Notes: generated by a model not told the origin, from the sequence alone. DNA of 64,000 bases from Glaciecola punicea ACAM 611 (GCF_000252165.1 NZ_BAET01000007.1:248001-312000), one strand, 5' to 3'; numbered from the stretch's first letter, positions 16,691 through 26,998 are shown. Numbers and translations: made by a program.

Positions 16691-17698
16691 ATGCAATATG
16701 TGCCGGTATATTACTTAGGACACCTAATTGATGTGTTGCAAGAGCATGCATTTCCTATACACGAATGGCTTCAGCAGCAGGGTATTAGCAAAGATAAGCT
16801 GTACTCGTATGATACTAAATTAGACCCCGCTCAATTTGATCAGCTTTTAAAAAAAGCCTTGGCTCACCCAAGCAGAGAGCATTTAGGCTTAACCGTTGGC
16901 AGAAAATTACAAATTGCGCACCACGGCACATTTGGCCTTGCGTTATTAAATTGCGAAACCATCGAAGACATGATTAAGTTCGTACAGCGCTATTTGGTCA
17001 TCCGTATTCCCTTTATTGAAATTAGCATTGTGTCGTACGACACAGAGGTAGTGGTCTTAGCCAAAGACACACATTGGCAAGGAGAGCTGCATCGTTTTGT
17101 AATAGAAGCGGTAACCGGCGCTGTGTTAAATGTATTTGCAGCCCTGCTACAAAGTGTGCCTAGTTTGTCTATATCGCGTTTATTTTTTGACTATGAAAAA
17201 CCCGCTTACGCTGAGAAATATAATAGTTTGGCAGTGAAAAAAATAGAATTTAATTACGGCTACTGCGGTATTGCGATTGATAAGCGTAGTTTACAAGCTA
17301 AAATTCCTAACGTAGATAAATTGAGCTTTATACAGGCACAAAGAGCCTGTGAGCAGGAGCTTGCACGATGGTTGCGATTTGCTAGTTATACAGGTAAAGT
17401 TCAACAGTGTTTAATGCAGTATCAGTCTTCAAGGCCTTGTTTAGGTGATGTAGCGACGCAGCTCAATGTGAGCGCGCGTAGTTTACATCGCTACTTAAAA
17501 AGCGAAGGGACTAGCTTTAAAACAATTTTAGATATTCATCAGGCTGCAATCTCAAAAGAATGCCTACTCATTTACGGCTACTCTGTTGCGCAAACCGCCG
17601 CTACACTTGGATTTGTCGACATGGCGAATTTTCGACGCGCGTTTAAACGCTGGTATAAGGTAACCCCTTCTGCATTTATTGCGGATAATAAAAAATAA
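16691..17698 (+). CDS. AraC family transcriptional regulator
   Basis: A 335-residue activator-type protein. The N-terminal two thirds match the arabinose-binding-like domain of the OruR/ArgR-type AraC subfamily (HLIDVLQEHAFPIHEWLQQ; GLTVGRKLQIAHHGTFGLAL). The C-terminal pair of helix-turn-helix motifs begins LGDVATQLNVSARSLHRYL and ends AATLGFVDMANFRRAFKRWY with the typical P-S-A-F. I placed the start at ATG 16691 because GGAAGG lies just upstream; a TTG at 16628 would add 21 residues without a ribosome site. It is divergent from alkB, so it probably senses a hydrocarbon or its product and controls alkB. The downstream hydrolase starts 7 bases after its stop, which indicates one transcript. 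Confidence 0.85.
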   Translation: MQYVPVYYLGHLIDVLQEHAFPIHEWLQQQGISKDKLYSYDTKLDPAQFDQLLKKALAHPSREHLGLTVGRKLQIAHHGTFGLALLNCETIEDMIKFVQRYLVIRIPFIEISIVSYDTEVVVLAKDTHWQGELHRFVIEAVTGAVLNVFAALLQSVPSLSISRLFFDYEKPAYAEKYNSLAVKKIEFNYGYCGIAIDKRSLQAKIPNVDKLSFIQAQRACEQELARWLRFASYTGKVQQCLMQYQSSRPCLGDVATQLNVSARSLHRYLKSEGTSFKTILDIHQAAISKECLLIYGYSVAQTAATLGFVDMANFRRAFKRWYKVTPSAFIADNKK

Positions 17699-17705
17699 GA
17701 CGCTT

Positions 17706-18554
17706 ATGACAACGAATGAACAGCATACTATAGTGCACTTTGCGCACGCCAATGGTTTCCCGTCGGGGAGCTATCAGAAACTCTTTGACCATTTACCTAA
17801 GCAGTATGCCGTAATAGCTTTGGAAAAATTCGCCCACAACCCTTGTTATCCTTTAAACGATAATTGGGAAAATCAAGTAGCAGAAATGATTGACTATATT
17901 GAAAAGAACAAGGGAAAACACGAAAAAGTAGTCGCCATAGGTCATTCGTTTGGTGCGGTGGTCAGCTATATGAGCGCATGCCTGCGGCCTGATTTATTTT
18001 CTGCCCTAATAATGCTAGATCCACCCTTAATGACGGGCTTAGCCCGATACGTGTTTAGATTTGCCAAGCGCAACAATCTCATAAACAGACTGACGCCTGC
18101 GGGCATTACGGTGCTCAGAAGACAAAAGTGGCACATAGAACAAGACTTACACGCATACTTTGCGGCAAAGTCCTTATTCAAAGACTTTGACCCAGATTGT
18201 ATCAAAGATTATGTATCGTGCGTGGTGCAAGAGAAAGACGACCACCATCATCTTAATTTTGATGTAGAAATAGAGGCCAATATTTTTCGGACTATTCCGC
18301 ATAACTTGCCGTCTTATTCGGGTAAATTGAAAATACCAGGACGCTTGATTACAGGCAAAAATACGGATGTTTGTGTGCCAGTGTTAAGAAAACCGTTTTT
18401 GAAAGCAAACCCAAGTATTACCCACCTTGAATTTAAGAAAGGGAAACATATGTTTCCCTTAGAATATCCGATAGAAGTTGCTGCGCTGATTGAAATAGCG
18501 ATTGCCGATATGGGCTTAACGGCTCCTAAAGGCAAGCAAATTTGTTGCGCTTAA
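17706..18554 (+). CDS. Alpha/beta hydrolase
   Basis: A 282-residue alpha/beta-hydrolase-fold protein. HFAHANGFPSGSYQKLF at the start forms the oxyanion-hole strand, and VVAIGHSFGAVVSYMSA holds the nucleophile serine in G-H-S-F-G near 88. The acid is probably in GRLITGKNTDVCVP, and the histidine in FKKGKHMFPLEYP. The catalytic triad thus looks complete. No signal peptide is seen, so it should be cytosolic. The substrate is unknown; esters, epoxides or thioesters are possible. Start at ATG 17706, after the AraC gene; an upstream TTG at 17679 overlaps that gene and is less likely. It ends only three bases from convergent glgC. Confidence 0.82.
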   Translation: MTTNEQHTIVHFAHANGFPSGSYQKLFDHLPKQYAVIALEKFAHNPCYPLNDNWENQVAEMIDYIEKNKGKHEKVVAIGHSFGAVVSYMSACLRPDLFSALIMLDPPLMTGLARYVFRFAKRNNLINRLTPAGITVLRRQKWHIEQDLHAYFAAKSLFKDFDPDCIKDYVSCVVQEKDDHHHLNFDVEIEANIFRTIPHNLPSYSGKLKIPGRLITGKNTDVCVPVLRKPFLKANPSITHLEFKKGKHMFPLEYPIEVAALIEIAIADMGLTAPKGKQICCA

Positions 18555-18557
18555 ACG

Positions 18558-19814
18558 TTATTTGAGCGCCGCTAACATTTCGCGGGTCACCAGCACAACG
18601 CCGTTTTCAGACACTCTGAACCCTCTTGCACGGTCGTCATCGTGGTTCACGCCTATATGGGTGTTCTCAGGTATAATGGCACGGCGATCAATAATGGCTT
18701 TTTTGATAATGCAGTTTTGCGCAACCTCAACCCCTGGTAATAAAACAGATTCGTGTACGTCTGAATAAGACATGACTTTTACGTTTGAAAAGCAAATGCT
18801 GCGCCTTATTGTGGCCCCCGATACTATGCAGCCGCCAGACACTAATGAATTTAAGGCTTCGCCTCGACGATCGTCTTGCTCCCACACGAATTTCGCGGGA
18901 GGTAGCTGCTCTTGATAAGTCCAAATAGGCCAGAGTTTGTCGTATAAATTAAGCTCGGGAATAGGGGCTACTAGCTCCATGTTAGCTTCCCAGAAACTGT
19001 CAAGTGTTCCCACGTCGCGCCAGTATGAATCGTTTTTAGCGCTCTTTTTAAAGTCAAATGCGCATACTCGATGATTGTCTATAATACTGGGAATAATATC
19101 TTTCCCAAAATCATGCGCTGAGTTTTCATTTTGCGCATCTAATTCAAGCTGTTCAAACAAGAAGTCAGTATCAAACACATAGTTTCCCATTGAGGCCAGA
19201 CAAGAGCCTGGGTCGTCAATTAACGGGGCTGGGTTACTTGGTTTTTCAATAAATCCGGTGACTCGGTTTTGTTCATTAACCGATATTACGCCGAAAGCAT
19301 CGCGTGCTTGCGCAATGGGCACTGACATGCAGCTAACGGTCATTTTTGCACCAGACTCGACGTGTTGAGCAAGCATGGGGCCGTAATCCATTCTGTATAT
19401 ATGATCCCCCGACAAGATCATGACATATTTGGGCAACTCATCTCTTATAATGTCGATGTTTTGGTACACTGCATCGGCGGTGCCTTGATACCAGTCTTCC
19501 GAAAATCGCTGCGAGGCAGGCAATACTTCTACCGACTCGCCTAATTCTTTTTTGAAGTGGCCCCAACCTCTGACCAAGTGGCGAATTAAAGAATGTGATT
19601 TGTATTGTGTTAATACGCCTATATTACGAATGCCGGAGTTAATGCAGTTTGACAGAGGGAAATCGATTATTCTGAATTTACCGCCAAAATACAAGGCCGG
19701 TTTTGCGCGCCAATTTGTTAGTTCGTAAAGCCTTGAACCTCTGCCACCAGCGAGAATTAAAGCGTATGTGTCGCGAGTAAGATTACTAATATAACGATTG
19801 TTGGGCTTTTCCAT
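18558..19814 (-). CDS. glgC: Glucose-1-phosphate adenylyltransferase GlgC
   Basis: A 418-residue ADP-glucose pyrophosphorylase, the committed step of bacterial glycogen synthesis (glucose-1-phosphate + ATP to ADP-glucose + PPi). [24 protein letters not shown] carries the nucleotide loop and regulatory lysine, [21 protein letters not shown] follows, [11 protein letters not shown] holds the metal aspartate, and GFIEKPSNP is the sugar-phosphate loop. The C-terminal third is a left-handed beta-helix. Length fits E. coli GlgC (431). No glgA, glgB, glgP or glgX lies nearby, so it is an orphan here. It is 39 bases past the end of the liu operon on the same strand and could receive read-through. Confidence 0.95.
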   Translation of the reverse strand: MEKPNNRYISNLTRDTYALILAGGRGSRLYELTNWRAKPALYFGGKFRIIDFPLSNCINSGIRNIGVLTQYKSHSLIRHLVRGWGHFKKELGESVEVLPASQRFSEDWYQGTADAVYQNIDIIRDELPKYVMILSGDHIYRMDYGPMLAQHVESGAKMTVSCMSVPIAQARDAFGVISVNEQNRVTGFIEKPSNPAPLIDDPGSCLASMGNYVFDTDFLFEQLELDAQNENSAHDFGKDIIPSIIDNHRVCAFDFKKSAKNDSYWRDVGTLDSFWEANMELVAPIPELNLYDKLWPIWTYQEQLPPAKFVWEQDDRRGEALNSLVSGGCIVSGATIRRSICFSNVKVMSYSDVHESVLLPGVEVAQNCIIKKAIIDRRAIIPENTHIGVNHDDDRARGFRVSENGVVLVTREMLAALK

Positions 19815-19853
19815 ATTTTTTATTCATTAATTTCATATTAACGTAAATCTATA

Positions 19854-20765
19854 CTAATTTACTTTATTGTACAGAGCAATGCCTGTTTTAGACTGATTTT
19901 TTCGCCCTAAGACATCGCTGATCTCTTGGCCAATATGCACCATCTTTTGTAAGTCTACACCGGTTTCAATGCCCATATTATTGAGCATATACACAAGGTC
20001 TTCACTGGCTAAATTACCAGACGCACCGGCCGCATAAGGACAGCCGCCCAGTCCACCCACTGACGAGTCGAAGGTATTAATGCCTTGCTGCAAACCAATA
20101 AGAACATTGGTAAGGGCTTGTCCATAGGTATCGTGACAGTGCAAAGCAAGTTTGTTTATAGATATCTGCGATATTAATAAATCAGTTAGCTTTTTTGTTT
20201 TAAGCGCTGTGCCTACACCAATGGTATCGCCTAAAGACACTTCGTAGCAGCCCAGATCCAGTAGTGCTTTGGTCACATCTAATACTGCTTGAGGTGACAC
20301 ATCACCCTCGTAAGGGCAGCCTAATACGCACGAAACATAGCCTCTTACCGGCCTATTGTCTTTTTTTGCTTGTTCTATAACGGCGGTAAAACGCTCAATA
20401 CTGGTGGGAATATCACAGTTAATATTTTTCATTGAAAACGAGCTTGATGCACTTGCAAAAACAGCCACCGTATCGGCGTTTGCTGCTGACGCGCCCTCAT
20501 AGCCTTTAAGATTGGGTGTAAGGGCGCTGTAAATAACGCCTGCTTTTCGCGTAATATTGGCAAATACCTGATCAGAATTAGCCATTTGTGGCACCCACTT
20601 AGGCGACACAAAACTGCCTGATTCAATATGCTGAAGGCCAGCTTGGCTTAAAGCATTTATCAAATTAACCTTGTCTGCTATGTGTAACAGGCTTGCTTCG
20701 TTTTGTAAGCCATCTCTTGGCCCTACTTCAACAATGTTTGCATGGCTTGGGTAATTCACTTGCAT
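19854..20765 (-). CDS. liuE: Hydroxymethylglutaryl-CoA lyase (LiuE)
   Basis: A 303-residue TIM-barrel lyase that splits HMG-CoA to acetoacetate and acetyl-CoA, the last step of leucine degradation. IVEVGPRDGLQNE at the N-terminus binds the divalent metal with the later H-C-H-D-T-Y segment, and GGLGGCPYAAGASGNLASED holds the catalytic cysteine and the flexible loop. Length matches the family (about 300). It starts one base after the liuD stop, so translation is likely coupled. Last gene of liuRABCDE. Confidence 0.95.
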   Translation of the reverse strand: MQVNYPSHANIVEVGPRDGLQNEASLLHIADKVNLINALSQAGLQHIESGSFVSPKWVPQMANSDQVFANITRKAGVIYSALTPNLKGYEGASAANADTVAVFASASSSFSMKNINCDIPTSIERFTAVIEQAKKDNRPVRGYVSCVLGCPYEGDVSPQAVLDVTKALLDLGCYEVSLGDTIGVGTALKTKKLTDLLISQISINKLALHCHDTYGQALTNVLIGLQQGINTFDSSVGGLGGCPYAAGASGNLASEDLVYMLNNMGIETGVDLQKMVHIGQEISDVLGRKNQSKTGIALYNKVN

Positions 20766-20766
20766 T

Positions 20767-22809
20767 TTACACGCTCATTTCTTGTTCGTCGGCAGCAGAG
20801 CTGTCAGCTAGATCGGCTTTAAGCGATACTAACACTTGGCCGCCGTCGACTAAGTCGCCTTTGTTGCCAAAACATTCGCTTACGGTGCCTGCAAATGGCG
20901 CGCGCATGCTGTGCTCCATTTTCATGGCCTCAACCACGGCCAGTAAGTCGTCTTTTTCAACCCGCTGACCCTGTTTTACGTTCATGGCCACCAGCGTGCC
21001 GTTCATGGGCGCAAGAACATCACCAGCGTGCAATTTCTCGCCTTCAGTGCCCATATTGATTTTAGGCTTAATAACTTTCAGCTCGCCGGTGTTGTCTAAC
21101 AACCATGCCACATCGTCATTTTCATAAATAGGGTAGCTTGCGATATGCTCGCGAGCATCCACATTGAGCACATTTTGTGTTTTTGAAGCGCTGTAAACGT
21201 GATCTATGTCGTTAATAGTGATAGACCATGTGTTTTTATCGATGTGCTTTTGTGAATAACGGTGATAATTGTCACCATGCGCAAATTCAAGCTCTTGCGC
21301 TAGTGTGTGGTTAAGTCTAAATCCTGGATAACTTACGCTGCCTGTATAAGCGTTATGGTTAACATCATTTGTATTGCTAAGGCTCAGCATGGCACTCACT
21401 GCTATTATTTGCACTGGGCTTAGGCCTTGCACGCTATCAGGAATCTTCTTATTATTCGTGGCAATTACGTTACCATGTCGTTCAATAAAGTCAGTGGTGA
21501 GGATTGCTTTTCGAAACGGCTCGCTGCTAGCAACTTGAATCAGATAAGGAATATTGGTGGTTACCCCACAAATCATATATTGCTGTAAAGATGTAATGAG
21601 AAGCGCCAATGCTTGATCACGATTTTCCGCCCATACCACCAGTTTTGCAATCATGGGGTCGTAATAAATAGAAACTTCGTCGCCCGATACCACACCAGAG
21701 TCTATTCGTACGTGTTCGTTTTTAGGCGGTTCAAGGAGATATTCGATTAAGCCGGTAGAGGGCAAAAACTCGTTATGTGGGTCTTCCGCATAAATTCGCG
21801 CTTCAAAAGCATGGCCTTTGATTGACAATGCGTCTTGTGATTTTGGTAAGGGCAGGTTGTTGGCCACGGCTATTTGCCACTCAACCAGATCTTCGCCTGT
21901 GATAAATTCAGTTACGGGGTGCTCTACCTGCAAACGAGTGTTCATTTCCATAAAATAAAATGCGCCGTCGCTGTCGAGTAAAAACTCAACGGTACCTGCA
22001 TTTGTATAGCCAATAGCATGGGCGGCTTTAAGTGCGGCTTCGCCCATTTGCTGGCGAATGTCGCCTGTCATCCCCGGCGCGGGAGCTTCTTCTATTATCT
22101 TTTGGTGACGGCGCTGCACGGAGCAATCTCTTTCAAACAAATATACGCCCTTGCCAAAATTGTCGCAAAATACCTGTATTTCGACATGTCTTGGTTCGGT
22201 TAGGTACTTTTCAACCAGCATAATGTCGTCGCCAAAGCCGTTCATTGCTTCACGTTTGGCGGCGTCTAGTGCCTCAAAAAAATCTTTTTCTTGCCATACT
22301 TGGCGCATGCCTTTGCCACCGCCACCGGCGGCTGCTTTTAACAAAACGGGGTAGCCCATCGCATTGGCCTGATCACGTAAGAAACTGGGATCTTGATTGT
22401 CGCCATGATAGCCGGGAACCAAGGGCACATTCGCGGCTTCCATAATAGTTTTTGCCGCCGACTTTGACCCCATTGCACGTATGGCGGAAGAATTTGGCCC
22501 TATGAAAATAATGCCATTTTGCTCACATTTATCGGCAAAATTAGCGTTTTCTGATAAGAATCCGTAGCCGGGGTGAATTGCATCAACACCTAAGGACTTA
22601 GCTTTTTGTATAATCAAATCGCCGTTAAGATAACTTTTCGTGGCCGGCGCTTCACCTAAGTAAACCGCTTCATTTGCCATTTTAACATGCTGAGCATTAG
22701 TGTCGGCCTGCGAATACACGGCAACCGTTGCGATACCAAGCTTATGTGCACTTTTCATGACTCGGCAGGCTATTTCACCGCGATTAGCAATGAGAATTTT
22801 TTTAATCAT
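20767..22809 (-). CDS. liuD: Methylcrotonyl-CoA carboxylase biotin-containing subunit (LiuD)
   Basis: A 680-residue subunit that carboxylates its own biotin with ATP and bicarbonate and hands the carboxyl to LiuB, converting 3-methylcrotonyl-CoA to 3-methylglutaconyl-CoA. The biotin carboxylase part (1-450) starts KILIANRGEIACRVM, with the ATP-grasp loop KAAAGGGGKGMR and the catalytic block MNTRLQVEHPVTEFITG. The biotin carrier domain closes the protein, with biotinyl-lysine K630 in VEAMKMEHSM. A 50-residue Asn/Asp-rich stretch joins the halves. Its start overlaps the end of liuC by eight bases. Length and neighbours favour methylcrotonyl- over propionyl- or acetyl-CoA carboxylase. Confidence 0.95.
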   Translation of the reverse strand: MIKKILIANRGEIACRVMKSAHKLGIATVAVYSQADTNAQHVKMANEAVYLGEAPATKSYLNGDLIIQKAKSLGVDAIHPGYGFLSENANFADKCEQNGIIFIGPNSSAIRAMGSKSAAKTIMEAANVPLVPGYHGDNQDPSFLRDQANAMGYPVLLKAAAGGGGKGMRQVWQEKDFFEALDAAKREAMNGFGDDIMLVEKYLTEPRHVEIQVFCDNFGKGVYLFERDCSVQRRHQKIIEEAPAPGMTGDIRQQMGEAALKAAHAIGYTNAGTVEFLLDSDGAFYFMEMNTRLQVEHPVTEFITGEDLVEWQIAVANNLPLPKSQDALSIKGHAFEARIYAEDPHNEFLPSTGLIEYLLEPPKNEHVRIDSGVVSGDEVSIYYDPMIAKLVVWAENRDQALALLITSLQQYMICGVTTNIPYLIQVASSEPFRKAILTTDFIERHGNVIATNNKKIPDSVQGLSPVQIIAVSAMLSLSNTNDVNHNAYTGSVSYPGFRLNHTLAQELEFAHGDNYHRYSQKHIDKNTWSITINDIDHVYSASKTQNVLNVDAREHIASYPIYENDDVAWLLDNTGELKVIKPKINMGTEGEKLHAGDVLAPMNGTLVAMNVKQGQRVEKDDLLAVVEAMKMEHSMRAPFAGTVSECFGNKGDLVDGGQVLVSLKADLADSSAADEQEMSV

Positions 22810-23590
22810 GAGTGTCTACCCAGTTCGCAGGACGCTTTTCTAAAAAGGCAGCAAGGCCTTCTTGGCCTTCATTTGATACGCGTACTGCGGCAATTTGTTT
22901 GCTAGTATATCGCATCATATCAGCATCAATTGGCTTAAAGGCGACGTGATCCACCAAAGCTTTTGCCAGTGATACCGCAACAGGGCCATTTTTGAGCAGT
23001 TGGGACGCAATATTAGCGACTTCACTGTCTAATTCATCTTCACTAACCGCTTCACTGATGAGACCTATTCTTCTGGCACGCCTAGATGATATAACCTCCG
23101 CGGTCATAAATAAGCGTTTTGCCAGCCTAGGTCCTACCGCCTGAATAACGTAGGGCGAAATGGTTGCCGGTATTAAGCCTAGTTTTACTTCACTTAAGCA
23201 AAATTTACTCATACGACTAGCAATGGCAATATCGCAGCATGCTACTAAGCCAACTGCGCCACCAAATGCGCTGCCTTGAACTTTTGCAATAGTGGGTTTT
23301 GATAAATGAAACAATTTTGACAGCATCAGTGCTAATTGCTGAGCGTCGGCTAGGTTTTGTTCTTCGCTGTAGGATGCCATCTTTTTCATCCAGTTAAGAT
23401 CAGCGCCAGCGCTAAATGATTTCCCCGTCGACTGTAAAATCATAACGCGTATATTGTCATCATTTTCTACGCGTTCAAAGCAGTCAATCAAATTGCTTAT
23501 AACGTGCTCATTAAAGGCGTTATGAACCTCGGGACGGTTTAGCGTAACCGTGGCAACTGCGTTTTCTATATTTAATTCGACATGACTCAT
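22802..23590 (-). CDS. liuC: Methylglutaconyl-CoA hydratase (LiuC, crotonase family)
   Basis: A 262-residue enoyl-CoA hydratase-fold enzyme. VTLNRPEVHNAFNEHVI leads to the oxyanion-hole motifs SFSAGADLNWMKKMA and VQGSAFGGAVGLVACCDIAIA; the ECLSEVKLGLIP-type block (FCLSEVKLGLIPA) supplies the catalytic glutamate. It hydrates 3-methylglutaconyl-CoA to HMG-CoA. It sits 148 bases after liuB, in an otherwise tight operon; the gap contains no gene I can see. The specific substrate rests on its place between liuB and liuD. Confidence 0.92.
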   Translation of the reverse strand: MSHVELNIENAVATVTLNRPEVHNAFNEHVISNLIDCFERVENDDNIRVMILQSTGKSFSAGADLNWMKKMASYSEEQNLADAQQLALMLSKLFHLSKPTIAKVQGSAFGGAVGLVACCDIAIASRMSKFCLSEVKLGLIPATISPYVIQAVGPRLAKRLFMTAEVISSRRARRIGLISEAVSEDELDSEVANIASQLLKNGPVAVSLAKALVDHVAFKPIDADMMRYTSKQIAAVRVSNEGQEGLAAFLEKRPANWVDTHD

Positions 23591-23738
23591 TACAATAATC
23601 TCACCTTAGATGTTTGATGTTTATTTCACGGTAGCGACATTTTCCATTAGTTTTATCGCGTCAGCTATTGCATTTTACAGCCAATTTGAGCACTTGTTTT
23701 CCGCCAATACGGTTCACAGGCGCGAAATATGCCAACAC

Positions 23739-25346
23739 TTACATTCTAAAAATACCATGTTTGGTTTCTGTAATAGCTTTGTTATTAGCCGCACAAAGCG
23801 CCAGCGCTAGTACTTTGCGGGTATCGGCTGGGTCGATTACGCCATCATCCCACAAACGCGCCGATGCGTAATAAGGGTGGCCTTGGCGTTCGTAAGTATC
23901 AATGACAGGTTGTTTAATCGCGTCTATCACTTCTTTACTTAAACTCAAGCCTTCGCGCTGCGCTTGACCTTCTTTTACCTGTGCTAATACCCCTGCAGCC
24001 TGAGCTCCGCCCATAACTGAAATTCTGGCATTAGGCCACATAAATAAGAAACGAGGGTCGTAGGCTCGGCCGCACATACCGTAGTTACCCGCACCAAAGC
24101 TACCGCCAATCAGTACCGTGAGTTTAGGTACCTGAGCACAGGCCACTGCGGTGACCATTTTCGCGCCATGTTTGGCAATGCCGTTGGCTTCATACTGCTT
24201 GCCTACCATAAAACCAGTAATGTTCTGTAAAAACACGAGCGGAATATTGCGTTGGCAGCATAGTTGGACAAAATGAGCGCCTTTTAATGCACTTTCACCA
24301 AACAAAATTCCATTATTGCCTAATATGCCTACTTCAAAGCCTTCTATGCGGGCAAAACCACACACTAGTGTAGTGCCGTAAAGAGCTTTAAATTCATGAA
24401 AATCACTGTCATCTACTACGCGCGCAATAATTTCTTTTACGTCATAGGTTTGTTTGCTGTCTTTTGGAATAATGCCGTATATCTCATCCATGGGGTAGCG
24501 TGGCGCTATGCTAGAATGTTTTTGCAATGCATTTGGTGTCGGTCTGTTTAGTCTAGCAACTGCATCGCGCGCAATGCTCAATGCGTGATGGTCATTATTG
24601 GCAAGATGGTCAACTACGCCTGAAGTTCGACAATGCACGTCGCCTCCGCCTAAGTCTTCAGCCGTGACAATTTCACCTGTAGCGGCCTTTACTAAAGGCG
24701 GTCCGCCCAAAAATATAGTGCCTTGTTCTCGCACTATAATAGATTCGTCGGCCATAGCAGGAACATAGGCACCACCTGCGGTGCACGAGCCCATTACTAC
24801 GGCTATTTGCGGGATATTCTGAGCAGACATGTTGGCTTGATTAAAAAATATTCGCCCAAAATGCTCTTTGTCTGGGAAAACATCGTCTTGTCTGGGTAAA
24901 TTAGCGCCACCCGAATCGACTAAATAAATACACGGTAGATTATTTTCTTGGGCTATGGTTTGGGCACGCAAATGCTTTTTAACCGTAAGAGGATAGTAAC
25001 TGCCGCCTTTCACCGTCGCATCGTTAGCCACAATCATGCACTCTATACCATTAACCTTGCCAATGCCCGCAACAACACCTGCGCAGGGCACATAGTCGTC
25101 ATATACTTCCCATGCAGCGAACTGAGCAATTTCCAGAAAGCTCGCGTTTTTGTCTATTAAAGCCTCAATACGATCTCTTGGCAGTAATTTACCGCGTGAG
25201 AGGTGGCGTTCTCGTGAAGATTTTCCGCCTCCCAGCATAATTTGAGCGACTTTCTGCTGCAAATCGTTTACTTGGGCCTGCATATGCAAACGGTTTTCTG
25301 CAAAGGCGTCATTTTTTGTATTTATTTTTGATTGAATAATGGGCAC
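23739..25346 (-). CDS. liuB: Methylcrotonyl-CoA carboxylase carboxyltransferase subunit (LiuB)
   Basis: A 535-residue carboxyltransferase of the crotonase-like superfamily. It takes CO2 from biotin on LiuD and puts it on 3-methylcrotonyl-CoA. [39 protein letters not shown] and [30 protein letters not shown] in the N half and [20 protein letters not shown] plus [20 protein letters not shown] in the C half are the acyl-CoA and biotin sites. Length is that of MccB (about 535). Twelve bases separate it from liuA. Confidence 0.96.
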   Translation of the reverse strand: MPIIQSKINTKNDAFAENRLHMQAQVNDLQQKVAQIMLGGGKSSRERHLSRGKLLPRDRIEALIDKNASFLEIAQFAAWEVYDDYVPCAGVVAGIGKVNGIECMIVANDATVKGGSYYPLTVKKHLRAQTIAQENNLPCIYLVDSGGANLPRQDDVFPDKEHFGRIFFNQANMSAQNIPQIAVVMGSCTAGGAYVPAMADESIIVREQGTIFLGGPPLVKAATGEIVTAEDLGGGDVHCRTSGVVDHLANNDHHALSIARDAVARLNRPTPNALQKHSSIAPRYPMDEIYGIIPKDSKQTYDVKEIIARVVDDSDFHEFKALYGTTLVCGFARIEGFEVGILGNNGILFGESALKGAHFVQLCCQRNIPLVFLQNITGFMVGKQYEANGIAKHGAKMVTAVACAQVPKLTVLIGGSFGAGNYGMCGRAYDPRFLFMWPNARISVMGGAQAAGVLAQVKEGQAQREGLSLSKEVIDAIKQPVIDTYERQGHPYYASARLWDDGVIDPADTRKVLALALCAANNKAITETKHGIFRM

Positions 25347-25358
25347 TGATGAACCTCG

Positions 25359-26531
25359 TTATTTTGATTCGTTAAAAAGTTCTCTGCCTATCAGCATGCG
25401 TCTTATTTCGGAGGTGCCAGCGCCAATCTCATATAACTTCGCATCTCGCAGTAAACGGCCAGTAGGGTAGTCATTTATGTAGCCGTTGCCGCCTAGTAGT
25501 TGAATTGAATCAAGCGCCATCTTGGTGGCTAGCTCTGCCGAATATAAAATAGCCCCAGCGGCATCTTTACGCGTAGTTTCCCCGCGGTCACACGATTTGG
25601 CGACCGTGTAAACATATGCTCGCGCAGCGTTCATTTGGGTGTACATATCGGCTACTTTGCCTTGTACTAATTGAAACTCTCCAATGGATTGACCAAATTG
25701 CTGGCGGTCGTGAATGTAGGGAATTACCGCGTCCATTGTGGCCTGCATAATACCTAGTGGGCCGCCCGATAGCACTAAGCGCTCATAGTCTAATCCGCTC
25801 ATTAGCACTCGCACTCCGCCGCCAACTTCGCCCAAAATATTTTCTTGTGGCACTTCTGCATCTACAAACACAAGTTCGCAGGTGTTTGAAGAGCGCATGC
25901 CCAGTTTGTCTAGTTTTTGCGCTTGACTGAACCCAGGTGTGTCTTTTTCAACGATAAACGCGGTAATCCCTTTAGAGCCGGCCGCGGTATCAGTTTTAGC
26001 GTAAATAATGAAGGTGTGCGCGTCGGGGCCATTGGTTATCCACATTTTATTGCCGTTTAAAATGTATTTGTCGCCTTTTTTATCGGCTCTAAGCTTCATA
26101 CTCACCACGTCTGAACCAGCATTAGGCTCACTCATTGCCAGTGCACCAATGTGTTCACCAGTCACAAGTTTACCTAAATATTTTTCTTTTTGTGCTTGAG
26201 TACCATTTTTGGCGAGCTGGTTTACACACAAGTTTGAATGCGCGCCATAGCTCAAGCCGATGCCGGCAGACGCGCGGCTAATTTCTTCCATGGCAACGGT
26301 GTGCGCTAAATAGCCCATGTCGGAACCACCAAATTCTTCACTTACTGTGACGCCTAACAGGCCCATGTCGCCTAATTTTGCCCATAATTCGTTAGGAAAT
26401 TGGTTATTCTCGTCGGCTTTAGCGGCCAGTGGTGCAATTTCATTTTGGGCGAAGTTATAGACATGTTCTCGTAGCATATCGATGTCTTCACCAAGACCAA
26501 AGTTTAGAGTAGGATAGGGCCCAGTTATCAT
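25359..26531 (-). CDS. liuA: Isovaleryl-CoA dehydrogenase (LiuA)
   Basis: A 390-residue FAD-dependent acyl-CoA dehydrogenase; it oxidises isovaleryl-CoA to 3-methylcrotonyl-CoA and passes electrons to [21 protein letters not shown] and [16 protein letters not shown] are the FAD-binding strands, and [18 protein letters not shown] carries the catalytic glutamate on helix G, a position characteristic of isovaleryl- and long-chain dehydrogenases rather than short-chain types. The C-terminus has the FAD/substrate block [20 protein letters not shown]. The ATG overlaps the liuR stop by four bases. Confidence 0.95.
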   Translation of the reverse strand: MITGPYPTLNFGLGEDIDMLREHVYNFAQNEIAPLAAKADENNQFPNELWAKLGDMGLLGVTVSEEFGGSDMGYLAHTVAMEEISRASAGIGLSYGAHSNLCVNQLAKNGTQAQKEKYLGKLVTGEHIGALAMSEPNAGSDVVSMKLRADKKGDKYILNGNKMWITNGPDAHTFIIYAKTDTAAGSKGITAFIVEKDTPGFSQAQKLDKLGMRSSNTCELVFVDAEVPQENILGEVGGGVRVLMSGLDYERLVLSGGPLGIMQATMDAVIPYIHDRQQFGQSIGEFQLVQGKVADMYTQMNAARAYVYTVAKSCDRGETTRKDAAGAILYSAELATKMALDSIQLLGGNGYINDYPTGRLLRDAKLYEIGAGTSEIRRMLIGRELFNESK

Positions 26532-26920
26532 GCAACACCTCGTTTAATATCGTTAAGTTCTTCTTCGCAGCGTGATTCAACATCGTCAAGTTCATTCATT
26601 AACATTTGAATGTCATTAAATTGCTGCTCTAAAACTGCACGTTTTGTTTTGGTAAGCTGCAGCATTGTTTCAAGCTGAGCCGCTGAATTAGGATTGGTAT
26701 CGTAGAGTTCAAAAAGAGTGCTAATTTCGGCCAAAGAAAATCCCAAGCGTTTGCCTCTTAGAATTAATTTTAAGCGGACTTTATCTTTGCCATAGTAAAC
26801 TCTTGTCTGGCCTTTTCGTTCGGGCACCAACAAATGCTGTTCTTCATAAAATCGGATTGAACGTGGAGTAATGCCGAAAGATTTAGCTAATTCACCAATA
26901 CTGAAGGTCTGCAATGACAT
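26528..26920 (-). CDS. liuR: MerR family regulator LiuR
   Basis: A 130-residue MerR-type DNA-binding protein. The winged helix spans 5-75 ([20 protein letters not shown], then [19 protein letters not shown]), followed by a coiled-coil dimer helix ([18 protein letters not shown]). LiuR controls branched-chain amino acid catabolism in many proteobacteria. It leads the liu operon, and two palindromes fitting the LiuR consensus lie 39-78 bases upstream, so it probably regulates itself and the operon. The effector, likely a pathway acyl-CoA, is not visible from sequence. Confidence 0.93.
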   Translation of the reverse strand: MSLQTFSIGELAKSFGITPRSIRFYEEQHLLVPERKGQTRVYYGKDKVRLKLILRGKRLGFSLAEISTLFELYDTNPNSAAQLETMLQLTKTKRAVLEQQFNDIQMLMNELDDVESRCEEELNDIKRGVA

Positions 26921-26958
26921 GTGTATGACAACTCGTTAACTATAGTCTCTCAATACTA

Positions 26959-26998
26959 CTTTACGTTTACGTAAAGTCAAGTTAACGTAAACGTAAGC
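26959..26998 (-). promoter_or_regulatory. Tandem LiuR operator boxes
   Basis: CTTTACGTTTACGTAAAG (26959-26976) is a palindrome broken only at its centre, and GTTAACGTAAACGTAAGC (26981-26998) is a second, diverged copy with the same TTACGT-like half-sites; the centres are 22 bases apart, about two helical turns. The pattern is the one reported for LiuR (TTTACGTnnACGTAAA-like). They lie immediately upstream of liuR. The remaining 225 bases up to sbcB hold only AT-rich DNA and a CCTTCATTCCCTTCAT duplication. Confidence 0.8.
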
